A DNA stretch of 64,000 nt, taken from Geodermatophilus marinus (GTDB taxonomy: Bacteria > Actinomycetota > Actinomycetes > Mycobacteriales > Geodermatophilaceae). The notes beneath the pieces are model-generated. The model saw only the letters and a program-made list of their open reading frames with translations, did not search any database and was not told the origin of the DNA. The stretch covers positions 1 through 64,000 of the forward strand of contig NZ_QVQH01000022.1 of the NCBI RefSeq assembly GCF_003428645.1, written 5' to 3'. This document shows positions 35,499 to 43,854 of this stretch, piece by piece (the first letter of the stretch is position 1; the number at the start of each line of letters is the position of its first letter). A program made the translations under genes and the position numbers.

Positions 35499-36927
35499 CG
35501 GCCGGGAAGGCGGTCTCCCCGGTGAGCCGCCAGCCCGCGGCCCGGAGGATCCCGTCGTCGTCGGTCGGGACCGGCTCGCCGTCGATGAGCCGGCGGACCA
35601 GCCAGACCCGGCCGTCGGTGACGGGGGCGGTGACGGGGGCGGTGACGGGGGCATCGTCCGGTGGGAGGACCACGTCGGGCCGCAGCCGCGGCGCGGCGGT
35701 GCGCACGTAGTGGTCCAGGCCGGTCGCCGCCCGCTGGTCGGCGGCCACCACGGGCTCGCCCGCCCGCTGCTCGGCGGCGAGGAACGCGACCACGTCGTCG
35801 GCCCGCTCCCGCGGCTCGCGGGTGGCCAGCGGCGAGGCGGCGAGCAGCGACAGGGCGACCAGCAGGGCCGCGGCCGGGGCGCGGGCGGCGCGGGGGAGGG
35901 CCAGCGCCCCGGCGGCGGCCAGGACCCCGAGGCCCAGCAGCCCGGCCAGCAGGTAGCGCGGCAGGTACACCGGCCGGACCAGCTCCGCGGCCGTCAGGAG
36001 CAGCAGCGGCACCAGCACCCAGCACGCCCCGATCACGCGCACGCCGGTGGCGCGCAGCGCGCCGACGAGCGCCAGGCCCACGGTCAGGTGCAGCAGCACC
36101 CGGGAGCCCCCGGCCCAGGCGGCGACGGCCAGGTCGGCCAGGGCGCCGTCGGTGGTCGTGAGGTGCTCGGCGTTGCGGGCGCCGGTGCCGTTGAGGAGGT
36201 TGACCCCGACCAGCCCGGCGACGGGGAGGGCGGCCGCGGCCCCGGTGAGGACGACGCGCAGCGCCCGGCGGCCGCGCAGGAGCAGGGCCGCGACGACGAA
36301 CGCGGCCAGGGCGGTGACCGCGTACCAGTGCATGAGCCCCATGCCGGCCCCGGCCACCCCGAACAGCAGCAGCCCGCGGGGGCGCTCCTGCAGCCAGCGC
36401 ACCAGCCCCAGCAGCGCACCTCCCGTGGCGAGCACGACCAGGCCGTAGCTGCGCGCCTCCACCGCCTGCTCCAGCAGCAGCGGGGCGGCGGCGAGCACCG
36501 AGCCGGCCACCACCCCCGTCGCGCGCCCGGCCAGCCGGGCCACCGCTCGGGTGACCAGGGCCAGGCCGCCGGCCGCGGCGAGCAGCGACAGCAGCCGCAG
36601 CGAGGTGTCGCCCCCCACCCCGGGCAGCGAGACCCAGGCGTGGGCCACGACGTAGTAGGGCGCGTTGTAGCTCGGGGGGACGTCGGCGAGGTAGCTCGTC
36701 GTCCCCCGCCCGGAGACGACCGCGCGCAGGATCTCCGCCAGGGGGAGCCGGGCCACCTCCGCGGTGAACAGCTCGTCGAACCACAGCCCGTGGCCGGGGG
36801 CCAGGAGCACGGCGCCCAGGAGGAGCAGCGACGCCGGCGGCAGCAGCTCCACCGGGGCCCACCGCGGCGAGCGCGGTGCGGCGAGCGCCGTCGGCCGGTC
36901 GAGGACGGGGGTCGCCGGGATGCGCAC
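35461..36927 (-). CDS. GT39-like membrane glycosyltransferase (GT-C fold)
   Basis: A 488-residue protein with about 10-12 membrane helices. The first external loop carries the acidic pair D51-E52 in HGLWFDELFTAEVARLP, the hallmark position of PMT/ArnT-type enzymes that use polyprenyl-phosphate sugars. The loop motif VEARSYGLVVLATGG is also typical. The C-terminal soluble part (residues ~390-488) includes a VTAP repeat. GTG start, with an iron-box-like element 10 bases upstream. It converges on the GT2 gene, so the two probably supply and use a lipid-linked sugar. Confidence 0.87.
   Translation of the reverse strand: MRIPATPVLDRPTALAAPRSPRWAPVELLPPASLLLLGAVLLAPGHGLWFDELFTAEVARLPLAEILRAVVSGRGTTSYLADVPPSYNAPYYVVAHAWVSLPGVGGDTSLRLLSLLAAAGGLALVTRAVARLAGRATGVVAGSVLAAAPLLLEQAVEARSYGLVVLATGGALLGLVRWLQERPRGLLLFGVAGAGMGLMHWYAVTALAAFVVAALLLRGRRALRVVLTGAAAALPVAGLVGVNLLNGTGARNAEHLTTTDGALADLAVAAWAGGSRVLLHLTVGLALVGALRATGVRVIGACWVLVPLLLLTAAELVRPVYLPRYLLAGLLGLGVLAAAGALALPRAARAPAAALLVALSLLAASPLATREPRERADDVVAFLAAEQRAGEPVVAADQRAATGLDHYVRTAAPRLRPDVVLPPDDAPVTAPVTAPVTDGRVWLVRRLIDGEPVPTDDDGILRAAGWRLTGETAFPAVKTDLVVQRWER
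35617..35652. repeat. Three tandem 12-bp repeats inside the GT39-like gene
   Basis: Three identical copies of GGTGACGGGGGC run head to tail. On the coding strand they encode APVT repeats near residue 430 of the membrane glycosyltransferase, in the soluble C-terminal part. Being a multiple of three, copy-number change keeps the frame. Confidence 0.85.
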
Positions 36928-36936
36928 CCCGGCAGG

Positions 36937-36955
36937 TTAGGTGACCCTTGCCCGG
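36937..36955. promoter_or_regulatory. Weak DtxR/IdeR-like iron box upstream of the GT39-like gene
   Basis: TTAGGTGACCCTTGCCCGG keeps the left half-site TTAGGT but matches only 11 of 19 consensus positions by hand count. It lies 10 bases upstream of the GTG start at 36927. On its own it is weak; with the two better boxes flanking the same cluster it becomes interesting. Confidence 0.35.
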
Positions 36956-37088
36956 CGTGCGGCGCCGCGGTCCGCGTCCCCCGCGGTGCACGGACCGTTC
37001 ACCCGGCACCGGACGGTGGGCGGGGGCGGTCGCGGGTACGGCTGCGGGAGCGCGGCCGCCGGCCGCCCCGACGAGCGAGGAGACCTCC

Positions 37089-37325
37089 GTGACGTACATG
37101 GCCCCGCTGGACCCGTTCCAGGGCGAGGGAGACCAGGGCGGCGGCATCCCCGCGGCCGACCCCGGCCGCGGCGCCCCCGAGCCGGCCGAGGGCTTCGGTC
37201 CCGGGGCGGAGGAGCCCGACGTGCCCGAGCCGGGCCGGTCGCCCGTGGAGGCGGCGCACGCCGACGACGACCCGCCCCTCCCGACGCCGGACCCCGACCG
37301 GGTCGGCCCGGACGGGGGTCGCTGA
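37089..37325 (+). CDS. Small acidic Pro/Gly-rich hypothetical protein
   Basis: The GTG at 37089 follows GAGGAG and opens a 78-residue product starting MTYMAPLDPFQGEGDQGGG. It is rich in Pro, Gly, Glu and Asp, with no hydrophobic segment, so it is likely disordered and cytosolic. A strong terminator follows directly, which supports real transcription. Family unknown. Confidence 0.6.
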   Translation: MTYMAPLDPFQGEGDQGGGIPAADPGRGAPEPAEGFGPGAEEPDVPEPGRSPVEAAHADDDPPLPTPDPDRVGPDGGR

Positions 37326-37330
37326 CCGGC

Positions 37331-37372
37331 GGCCGCCGCGCCGTCCCGCACGGAGGGGACGGCGCGGCGGCC
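37331..37372. terminator. Strong hairpin terminator
   Basis: A 17-bp perfect stem (GGCCGCCGCGCCGTCCC with its complement) closes an 8-base loop, five bases past the stop of the small acidic protein gene. It lies before the convergent MFS gene end (37421) and may serve both. Confidence 0.8.
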
Positions 37373-37420
37373 TCGGGGCCCGGCGCGGGCGGCCCCGGAC
37401 GGGCGCCGGCCGGTGCCCGG

Positions 37421-38971
37421 TCAGCCGGCCGGGACCGGGACCGGCGCCGGCACCTGCGTGCCCGCGCGGTGCCGGGCGGGCAGCCAGGCGGCGGCGGCCA
37501 GCGCGCCGGCGAGGCACACCCCGGCGCAGACCCAGGACCCGGCGGACAGGCCGTCGAGGAACGCGGTCCGGACGACGTCCGCCGCCGTCCCGCCGGGGAC
37601 CCGCTCGGCCACCGCGGCGCCGGCCACCACCGAGTCGGCGGCCGCCTCGCGGACCGCTGCGGGCAGCCCGGCCAGACCGTCGCGCACCGCCGGGCCGTAG
37701 ACGGTGGCCATCACCGAGCCGACGACGGCGACGCCGAGGGTGCCGCCGACCTCGCGGACGGTGTCGTTGACCGCCGACCCCGCGCCGGCCTGGTCGTCGG
37801 TGCGCAGGGCCCCCATGACGGCCTCGGTGGCCGGGCTGGTGACCAGGCCGAGCCCGCCGGCCATGAGCACCATCGCGACGATGACCCGGCCCCAGTAGGC
37901 GGAGTCGGCGGCGGTGCCGGCGGCCACCGCGAAGCCCGCCGCCATGGTGAGCAGCCCGGCGGTGACGACGGCCTTCGTGCCGACGGCGCGCATGGCGACG
38001 ATGGCCAGCGGCGAGGTCGCGCCGATCACGACGGCGAAGGGCAGCGTGGCCAGCCCGGCGGCGAGGGTGTCGTAGCCGCGGACCACCTGGAAGTACTGGG
38101 TGATCAGGAAGATGAAGCCGAAGAGCGCGAAGAAGGCCAGGGCGATGGAGCCGCTGGCGACCGAGAAGCGGGCGTCGCCGAACAGCCGCACGTCCAGCAG
38201 CGGGTGCCGGCGGCGCAGCTCCCAGGCCACGAAGCCGGCGAGGGCGACCGCGGCGCCCGCGTAGCCGGCGATCGTGGTCGCCGAGGTCCAGCCGTGGTTC
38301 GGCGCCTCGATCGTCGTCCACACCAGCAGGCCGATGGCGGCCACCGAGCCCAGGACGCCGACCGCGTCGAGCCCACCGCCCTCGCCGGACCGGGACTCCG
38401 GCACGACCAGCCACCCCGCGACCAGGGCCAGCGCCGCCACCGGGAGGTTGACCAGGAACACCGAGCTCCAGGCGAAGTGCTCGAGGAGCAGGCCGCCGGT
38501 CACCGGCCCGATCGCCACGGCCAGCCCGGTGACCGCCGACCACACGCCGATGGCCGTGGCCCGCTCCCGCCGGTCGGTGAAGGTGGCGACCAGCAGCGCC
38601 AGCGTGGCCGGGTAGACCAGCGCGGCGCTCACCCCCATCGCGGCGCGGCCGGCCACCAGCTCGCCGGTGGTGTCGGCCAGCGTGGCCAGGTACGAGGTGA
38701 CCGCGAAGCCGACCAGCCCCAGCTGCAGCACGCGCCGGCGGCCGAACCGGTCGCCGAGGTGCCCGCCCAGGAGCAGCAGCGCCGCGAAGGCCAGCGTGTA
38801 GCCGTCGACGATCCACTGCAGGCCGCTGGTCGAGGCGCCCAGCTCGCGGCCGAAGGTCGGCAGGGCGACGTTCACGATCGTGTTGTCGACGCTCACCAGG
38901 AGCACCGACAGGCAGAGGACGACGAGCACCCACCAGCGGCGGGGATCGGAGGTCGGGACCGGCTGCGCCAT
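37421..38971 (-). CDS. MFS drug efflux transporter, DHA2 (EmrB/QacA) family
   Basis: A 516-residue, 14-helix proton-coupled exporter. Motif D-like LLVSVDNTIVNVALPTFGREL, motif A GGHLGDRFGRRRVL and motif C-like VTGLAVAIGPVTGGLL are all present. The ATG at 38971 follows GGAGCA. It is divergent from a TetR gene across 81 bases with a dyad at 39012-39026, the classic arrangement for a substrate-inducible efflux pump. The substrate is unknown. Confidence 0.95.
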   Translation of the reverse strand: MAQPVPTSDPRRWWVLVVLCLSVLLVSVDNTIVNVALPTFGRELGASTSGLQWIVDGYTLAFAALLLLGGHLGDRFGRRRVLQLGLVGFAVTSYLATLADTTGELVAGRAAMGVSAALVYPATLALLVATFTDRRERATAIGVWSAVTGLAVAIGPVTGGLLLEHFAWSSVFLVNLPVAALALVAGWLVVPESRSGEGGGLDAVGVLGSVAAIGLLVWTTIEAPNHGWTSATTIAGYAGAAVALAGFVAWELRRRHPLLDVRLFGDARFSVASGSIALAFFALFGFIFLITQYFQVVRGYDTLAAGLATLPFAVVIGATSPLAIVAMRAVGTKAVVTAGLLTMAAGFAVAAGTAADSAYWGRVIVAMVLMAGGLGLVTSPATEAVMGALRTDDQAGAGSAVNDTVREVGGTLGVAVVGSVMATVYGPAVRDGLAGLPAAVREAAADSVVAGAAVAERVPGGTAADVVRTAFLDGLSAGSWVCAGVCLAGALAAAAWLPARHRAGTQVPAPVPVPAG

Positions 38972-39011
38972 GGGGTGCTCCTCAGATGTGTGGAACGATG
39001 TGCTACAACGC

Positions 39012-39026
39012 TAGAACAGCGTTCTA
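39012..39026. promoter_or_regulatory. TetR-type operator between MFS and TetR genes
   Basis: TAGAAC-AGC-GTTCTA is a perfect 6-bp dyad in the 81-base divergent gap, 27 bases before the TetR start. It is the likely binding site for the adjacent repressor. Confidence 0.6.
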
Positions 39027-39052
39027 CACACGGTCAAGGGCAGGATGGGCGC

Positions 39053-39655
39053 GTGACGGAGAGCGGGCAGCGGACCCCCAGTCGGGACGTGGGCGCCGCC
39101 CTGCTCGACGCCGCCGAGCGGGTGCTCGTGCGCGACGGGCTGGACGCGGTGACGGTGCGGGCGGTCGCGAGCGAGGCGGGCGTGGCGCCCATGGGGGTGT
39201 ACAACCGCTTCGGGAGCAAGGACGGCCTGGTCGCCGCCGTCCTCGTGCGCGGCTTCGACGGGCTGACCGCCGCGCTCACCGCCGTCCGGTCCGCCGACCC
39301 CGCGGACCGCCTGGTGGCCTGCGGCCGCGCCTACCGGCGCTTCGCCCTGGGGAACCCGGCGCACTACGCGGCGATGTTCGGGGCGGCCAAGCCCGCCGCG
39401 ATCGAGCAGCTGGACGACGGCGGCGAGCTGGCCGAGCACGCCGGCGCGGCGTTCGGCGTGCTGGTGGAGACGGTGACCATGGCCATGGCCGCCGGGGTGC
39501 TGGGCCGGGCCGACCCCGTCGAGACCGCCCAGGTGGTCTGGTCGGCGGTGCACGGCGCGGTCTCGCTGGAGCTGGCCGGGGTGGTCCAGGCAGCCGACGC
39601 CGGGGCCGCCTTCGACCGCCTGCTGCGGATGGTCGCCGCCGGCCTCGCGCCCTGA
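39053..39655 (+). CDS. TetR family transcriptional regulator
   Basis: A 200-residue repressor. The N-terminal HTH reads VTVRAVASEAGVAPMGVYNRF (residues ~32-53), and the C-terminal domain is of the TetR_C type (LVACGRAYRRFALGNPAHYA). The GTG at 39053 lies just after the dyad operator. It probably represses itself and the divergent MFS pump and is released by a pump substrate. Confidence 0.92.
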   Translation: MTESGQRTPSRDVGAALLDAAERVLVRDGLDAVTVRAVASEAGVAPMGVYNRFGSKDGLVAAVLVRGFDGLTAALTAVRSADPADRLVACGRAYRRFALGNPAHYAAMFGAAKPAAIEQLDDGGELAEHAGAAFGVLVETVTMAMAAGVLGRADPVETAQVVWSAVHGAVSLELAGVVQAADAGAAFDRLLRMVAAGLAP

Positions 39656-39678
39656 GCGACCGGCCTACGGTCAGGGGC

Positions 39679-40563
39679 GTGCGGATCGTGTCGCTGCTGC
39701 CCTCGGCCACCGACGTGGTCGCCGCCCTGGGTCTGGGTGCCGACCTGGTCGGGATGACGTTCGAGTGCACCGCCCCGGAGGGCAGCGCCCCGGTGGTCGT
39801 CGTCGGGGGGCTGGAGACGGCCGGGATGACGCCGGGGGAGGTCGACGCCGCGGTGCGGGCGCGGGCGTCCGCCGGGGAGGACCTCTACACCCTGCACGCC
39901 GACGCCCTGGCCGGCCTGGACGCCGACCTCGTGCTCACCCAGGACCTGTGCCGGGTGTGCGCCCTGCCCGGGGCCACCGTCGCCGAGGCGCTCGGTCACC
40001 TCGGCAGCACCGCGCAGGTGCTGACGCTCGACCCGCACACCCTCGACGACGTCCTCGCCACGGTCACCGCGGTGGGGCGGGCGGCGGGGGTGCCCGACCG
40101 CGCGGCGGACCTGGTGGCGCGGCTGCGCGGCCGGCTCGACGCGGTGGCCGCGGCGGTCGCCGGGCGGCCCCGGCCCCGCGTGGTCGTGGTGGAGTGGGTC
40201 GACCCGCCGTTCACCGCCGGGCACTGGGTGCCCGACCTCGTGACCGCGGCCGGGGGTGAGCCGGTCGGCGCGACGAGCGGTGCCCGCTCGGTCCCGACGA
40301 CGTGGGACGAGGTGCGCCGGGCCACCGCGGACCTCGTGCTGGTCGCCCCGTGCGGCTACGGCCTGGCGGCCGCGGTCGAGCAGGCGCGGTCGGTGCGCGA
40401 CGAGCTGCCCGGGGTGCCGGTCTGGGCGATCGACGCCGACGGTCTCGTCGTCCGCCCGGGGCCGCGCCTGGTCGAGGGCGTGGCGGCGATCGCGTCGGTG
40501 CTGCACCCGGACGCCGTCCCGCCGTCCCCGTCGGTGGCGCGCGTGCGGGGGCCCGGCGGGTGA
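39679..40563 (+). CDS. Cobalamin-binding (BtuF-like) periplasmic-binding-fold protein
   Basis: A 294-residue class III substrate-binding fold protein. The N terminus RIVSLLPSATDVVAALGLG and LVLTQDLCRVCALPG match BtuF-like cobalamin-binding proteins. No signal peptide or lipobox is visible, so it may be cytosolic or exported another way. GTG start, 23 bases after the TetR stop. No B12 permease is adjacent. A B12 link is of interest because the B12-dependent eutBC lie about 6 kb away. Confidence 0.87.
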   Translation: MRIVSLLPSATDVVAALGLGADLVGMTFECTAPEGSAPVVVVGGLETAGMTPGEVDAAVRARASAGEDLYTLHADALAGLDADLVLTQDLCRVCALPGATVAEALGHLGSTAQVLTLDPHTLDDVLATVTAVGRAAGVPDRAADLVARLRGRLDAVAAAVAGRPRPRVVVVEWVDPPFTAGHWVPDLVTAAGGEPVGATSGARSVPTTWDEVRRATADLVLVAPCGYGLAAAVEQARSVRDELPGVPVWAIDADGLVVRPGPRLVEGVAAIASVLHPDAVPPSPSVARVRGPGG

Positions 40564-40567
40564 GCGG

Positions 40568-41095
40568 TCACGCCTCGTGGTCGTGCGGGTCGTCGGTCTC
40601 GGTCTGCGCGCGCCGCCAGAACGGGAAGACGATCCACCACCAGACCAGCAGCGCGGCGATGGCGATCGCGGCGATCCAGGCCTGGGTCATGTCGAAGATG
40701 ACGTCGGTGACCAGCAGCACCGCGGAGCTGATCGCGAAGGCCAGCACGACCAGCCCGGCGAGGGCCGACCTGCTGCTGCGGCGCAGCAGCGCCTCCTTGT
40801 CCTTCTGCCGGAACAGCACCCGGTGCTGGGCCGCCGGTGCGATGAGCAGCCCGGTGGCCACCGCCGCGGCGAGCAGGGTGGCGTAGTAGACGTCCTGCTG
40901 GAAGGTGGTCAGCTCGGCGCCGCGCTGCTGGAACGGGACGATGAGCAGGAACGCGAACAGGAACTGCACGCCCGGCAGCGCGACCCGCAGCTCGTTGAGC
41001 AGCTCGAGCAGCTCCCGGTCGATCCGCTCCTTGTGGGTCTCCTCCGGCGACCCGCCGTCGCGGCGCCCGTGGCGCGGGGCACCCACCTCCGTCAT
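40568..41095 (-). CDS. DUF6328 family membrane protein
   Basis: A 175-residue protein: an N-terminal cytosolic helix (KERIDRELLELLNELRVALPG) then four hydrophobic segments (VQFLFAFLLIVPF, YYATLLAAAVATGLLIAP, ALAGLVVLAFAISSAVLLVT, AWIAAIAIAALLVWWWIVF), matching the DUF6328 layout. The ATG at 41095 is preferred over an in-frame upstream start. It converges with the BtuF-like gene, the stops five bases apart. Function unknown. Confidence 0.85.
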   Translation of the reverse strand: MTEVGAPRHGRRDGGSPEETHKERIDRELLELLNELRVALPGVQFLFAFLLIVPFQQRGAELTTFQQDVYYATLLAAAVATGLLIAPAAQHRVLFRQKDKEALLRRSSRSALAGLVVLAFAISSAVLLVTDVIFDMTQAWIAAIAIAALLVWWWIVFPFWRRAQTETDDPHDHEA

Positions 41096-41289
41096 CACCC
41101 TCACCGCCCTCGGCGTCCGCCTGCCGTTCACCTGCCGTTCACCTGGGAGGGATGACGGTAGTGCTCCGGAGGCGGCTGCTCCACGTCCGTCCTCCTCGCG
41201 GGTGGAGGAGTCGCCCGGGGGACGTCGGGCCGTGCACCGCGGGCCGTTCCGCCCTGCCGTCGTCCGCCCGGCCGACCGACGCTGGTGGC

Positions 41290-41940
41290 ATGGAGACGAC
41301 CCCTCGTCCGGCCGCCCCCGAGCCCGCGGCGGCCGCCCCGGCCGCGGAGCCGATGCTGATCGACGACGCCCTGCCGCGCTTCGACGTCACCCGCGCCGAG
41401 CACCTCGTCGTCGACGCCGACGTGGCGACGACCTGGGACGCGCTGCTCGACACCGACCTGCTCGACGTGCACACCCCGCTGCTGGACGCGGCCTTCTGGG
41501 TGCGCGGGCTGCCCGAGCGGCTGCGCGGCGCGCAGGGACGCGCGGAGCCGGCGTCGCTGCGCCTGGGCGGGGACGTGGCCATGGAGGGGTGGCTCGCGCT
41601 CGGCCGCCGGGAGCAGCGCGAGCTCGCCCTCGGCGCCATCGGCCGGTTCTGGCAGCCGGACATCACCTGGCGCGGCGCCGGCTCCCCGGAGGAGTTCGCC
41701 GCCTTCGACGAGCCCGGGTGGGGGCGCATCGCGGCCAACTTCTCGCTGCGTCCCTACGGCCGGGGCCGGACCCTGCTCAGCTACGAGGCGCGCACCGCCG
41801 TGCCCGACGCCCCGTCGCGGCGGAGGTTCGCCCGCTACTGGCGGGTCGTCGAGCCGTTCGTCGGGCACATCATGCGGGCGGCCCTGCGGGCCGTCGCCGA
41901 GCAGGCGCGCACCCGCGCGGCGGGAGGCGCGGCGGCCTGA
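41290..41940 (+). CDS. SRPBCC-like hypothetical protein
   Basis: A 216-residue protein with an Ala/Pro-rich N terminus (residues 1-22). A START/SRPBCC-like domain follows, with ALPRFDVTRAEHLVVDADVA, ITWRGAGSPEEFAAFDEPGW and a C-terminal amphipathic helix RFARYWRVVEPFVGHIMRAA, as in polyketide-cyclase/lipid-binding folds. ATG start at 41290. It may bind a hydrophobic ligand; no enzyme activity can be assigned. Confidence 0.75.
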   Translation: METTPRPAAPEPAAAAPAAEPMLIDDALPRFDVTRAEHLVVDADVATTWDALLDTDLLDVHTPLLDAAFWVRGLPERLRGAQGRAEPASLRLGGDVAMEGWLALGRREQRELALGAIGRFWQPDITWRGAGSPEEFAAFDEPGWGRIAANFSLRPYGRGRTLLSYEARTAVPDAPSRRRFARYWRVVEPFVGHIMRAALRAVAEQARTRAAGGAAA

Positions 41941-41981
41941 CCCGGCGCGGGGCGCCTCCCGGCGGTGTCGGGCGAGCCGAC

Positions 41982-42000
41982 CCGGGGACGTCGTCCCCGG
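41982..42000 (+). terminator. Possible short hairpin in a 201-base gene-free stretch
   Basis: CCGGGGACG and its complement CGTCCCCGG are separated by one base, 42 bases past the SRPBCC-like stop. The stretch 41941-42141 holds no other convincing feature. Confidence 0.35.
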
Positions 42001-42141
42001 CGCCCTACGTCTCGGAGTGCCGCTGCACCCGCAGACGCAGGCGCTCGGGTGGCGTGCGTGGCCCGGGGCGTGGACCCCCGGGAGCGAGGTCGCGGTCAGC
42101 CCTCGGCGCGGTCGTGGCGGGGGATGACGCGGCCGACCGCC

Positions 42142-42411
42142 TCACGTGCCGTACCGGGCGGCCGCCCGGGCCCGTGCCCTGGCCGCCTCCACCTCGCGGT
42201 CGCGCGGCGGGGCGGAGGTCACCAGCGAGGACAGCAGCCGCGCCGAGGCCTCGGCGACCTCCGCGACCGCGCGGTCGAACGCCGCCGCGTTGGCCCGGGA
42301 CGGCCGCGCCGAGCCGCTGATCTTGCGGACGTACTGCAACGCGGCGGCGCTGATCTCCTCGTCGGTGACCGGCGGCTCGAAGTTGGCCAGCGGGCGGATG
42401 TTCCGGCACAT
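42142..42411 (-). CDS. DUF2277 family protein
   Basis: An 89-residue protein beginning MCRNIRPLANFEPPVTDEEI and containing ALQYVRKISGSARPSRANAA, both diagnostic of DUF2277. It ends in an Arg/Ala-rich helix. The ATG at 42411 matches the family N terminus exactly. Function unknown; it is divergent from the NYN-like gene. Confidence 0.92.
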   Translation of the reverse strand: MCRNIRPLANFEPPVTDEEISAAALQYVRKISGSARPSRANAAAFDRAVAEVAEASARLLSSLVTSAPPRDREVEAARARARAAARYGT

Positions 42412-42486
42412 GCCCGGCAGCGTAGGAGCGGGCGCCGACGGTCGGGCGGGGATCGGCCCCCGCGGGCGGTGGGGCACGATCGGGCC

Positions 42487-42903
42487 GTGGGAGCTCGGGA
42501 GACGGTGCTGCTCGTGGACGCGGCCAACGTGGTGGGCTCCCGGCCCGACGGCTGGTGGCGGGACCGGGCCGGGGCGGCGGCGCGGCTGCTGGGCCGGCTG
42601 GCCGCGCTGCCCGGCCGGACCCTCGCCGGTCCCGGAGGCGCGCCGGTGCACCTGGCCGCCGTGGTGGTCGTCGTCGAGGGCGCCGCGCGGGACGTCCCGG
42701 CCCCGGAGCCCCTCACGGTCGTCCGGGCCCCCGGCAGCGGGGACGACGCCCTGGCCGAGCGGGCCGCTGCCCTCGGCGACGGCGTCCTGGTGGTGACCGC
42801 CGACCGGGGGCTGCGGGCCCGCCTGCCGCCGGGCGCCGCGGTCACCGGGCCGCGGTGGCTGCTCGCCGCCCTGGAGGAGGTGGTCCCACCGGGTTGTGCA
42901 TGA
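42487..42903 (+). CDS. NYN/PIN-like domain protein (putative RNase fold)
   Basis: A 138-residue protein starting with GTG. The first strand carries acidic residues in LLVDAANVVGSRPDGWWRDR, and a later strand reads DGVLVVTADRGLRARL. Asp residues at these positions form the metal site of NYN/PIN nucleases. Actinobacterial relatives are sometimes labelled NTP pyrophosphohydrolase without clear support. RNA cleavage is inferred from the fold only. Confidence 0.7.
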   Translation: MGARETVLLVDAANVVGSRPDGWWRDRAGAAARLLGRLAALPGRTLAGPGGAPVHLAAVVVVVEGAARDVPAPEPLTVVRAPGSGDDALAERAAALGDGVLVVTADRGLRARLPPGAAVTGPRWLLAALEEVVPPGCA

Positions 42904-42962
42904 CGGGGTGGGGCCGGGGTACCGGCGGGCACGCCGAGCCCCGGCCGACCCCGAGGAGCCGC

Positions 42963-43850
42963 ATGCCGCCGCCCAGCCCCCTGTCCGTGCTCGTCACCGG
43001 TGCCTCCAGCGGCATCGGCCGGGCCACCGCCGAGGAGTTCGCCGAGCGCGGCGCCCGGCTGCTGATCGTGGCCCGCGGACCCCGTGCGCTCGAGGAGGCC
43101 GCCGCCGACCTGCGCCGCCTCGGGGCCGCCGACGTGGTGGTCTGCCCGGCGGACGTCAACGACGCCGACGCGGTGCGGCGCGCGGTGGACACCGCGGTGC
43201 AGCGGTTCGGCCGGCTCGACGCCGTCGTCCACTCGGCCGCGGTCATGTCCTACGGCCGCATCGAGGACGTCCCCCGGGAGGTCTTCGAGGCCGTCGTCGA
43301 CACCAGCCTGCACGGCACCGCGAACCTGGCCCGCACGGTGGTCCCGCTGTTCCGCCGGCAGGGCGCCGGGCACCTCGTCGTGGTGAGTTCCCTGCTGGCC
43401 TCGGTCAGCACCCCGCTCATGGGCTCCTACGTGGCGGCCAAGTGGGGCCAGCTCGGCCTGGTCCGCACCCTGCAGCAGGAGGTCCGCGACGCCCCGGGGG
43501 TGCACGTCTCCGCGGTCGCCCCGGGTGGGGTCAGCACCCCGATCTACTACCAGGGCGGCACGTTCGCCGGCAGCACCGGCCGGCCGCCGCCCCCGGTCTA
43601 CTCGGCCCGCCGGGTGGCCCGCTCGGTGGTCGCCCGGCTGGACTCCCCGCGCCGGCTGGTGCAGTCCGGGTTCGCCAACCCCGTGGTCATCGCCGGGTTC
43701 CGGCTGCTGCCCGGGGTCTACGACGCGCTGGTCGGGCCGCTGCTGCGGGCCTTCGGCCTCACCCGGGACGGTGCCGCGCCCACCCCCGGCAACGTGCTCA
43801 CCTCCCGGGAGGAGCGCAACGCGCGCGACGCCCGCTGGCGCGGCCGCTGA
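42963..43850 (+). CDS. Short-chain dehydrogenase/reductase (SDR)
   Basis: A 295-residue classical SDR: cofactor motif TGASSGIG, structural HSAAVMSYG in place of NNAG, the Ser in VVVSSLLASVSTP, and catalytic YVAAK. The C-terminal extension (residues ~215-295, FRLLPGVYDALVGPLLRAFG) fits membrane-associated or long-substrate SDRs. ATG 42963. The substrate is unknown. It converges on the ANTAR regulator gene with a four-base gap. Confidence 0.9.
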   Translation: MPPPSPLSVLVTGASSGIGRATAEEFAERGARLLIVARGPRALEEAAADLRRLGAADVVVCPADVNDADAVRRAVDTAVQRFGRLDAVVHSAAVMSYGRIEDVPREVFEAVVDTSLHGTANLARTVVPLFRRQGAGHLVVVSSLLASVSTPLMGSYVAAKWGQLGLVRTLQQEVRDAPGVHVSAVAPGGVSTPIYYQGGTFAGSTGRPPPPVYSARRVARSVVARLDSPRRLVQSGFANPVVIAGFRLLPGVYDALVGPLLRAFGLTRDGAAPTPGNVLTSREERNARDARWRGR

Positions 43851-43854
43851 GCCC

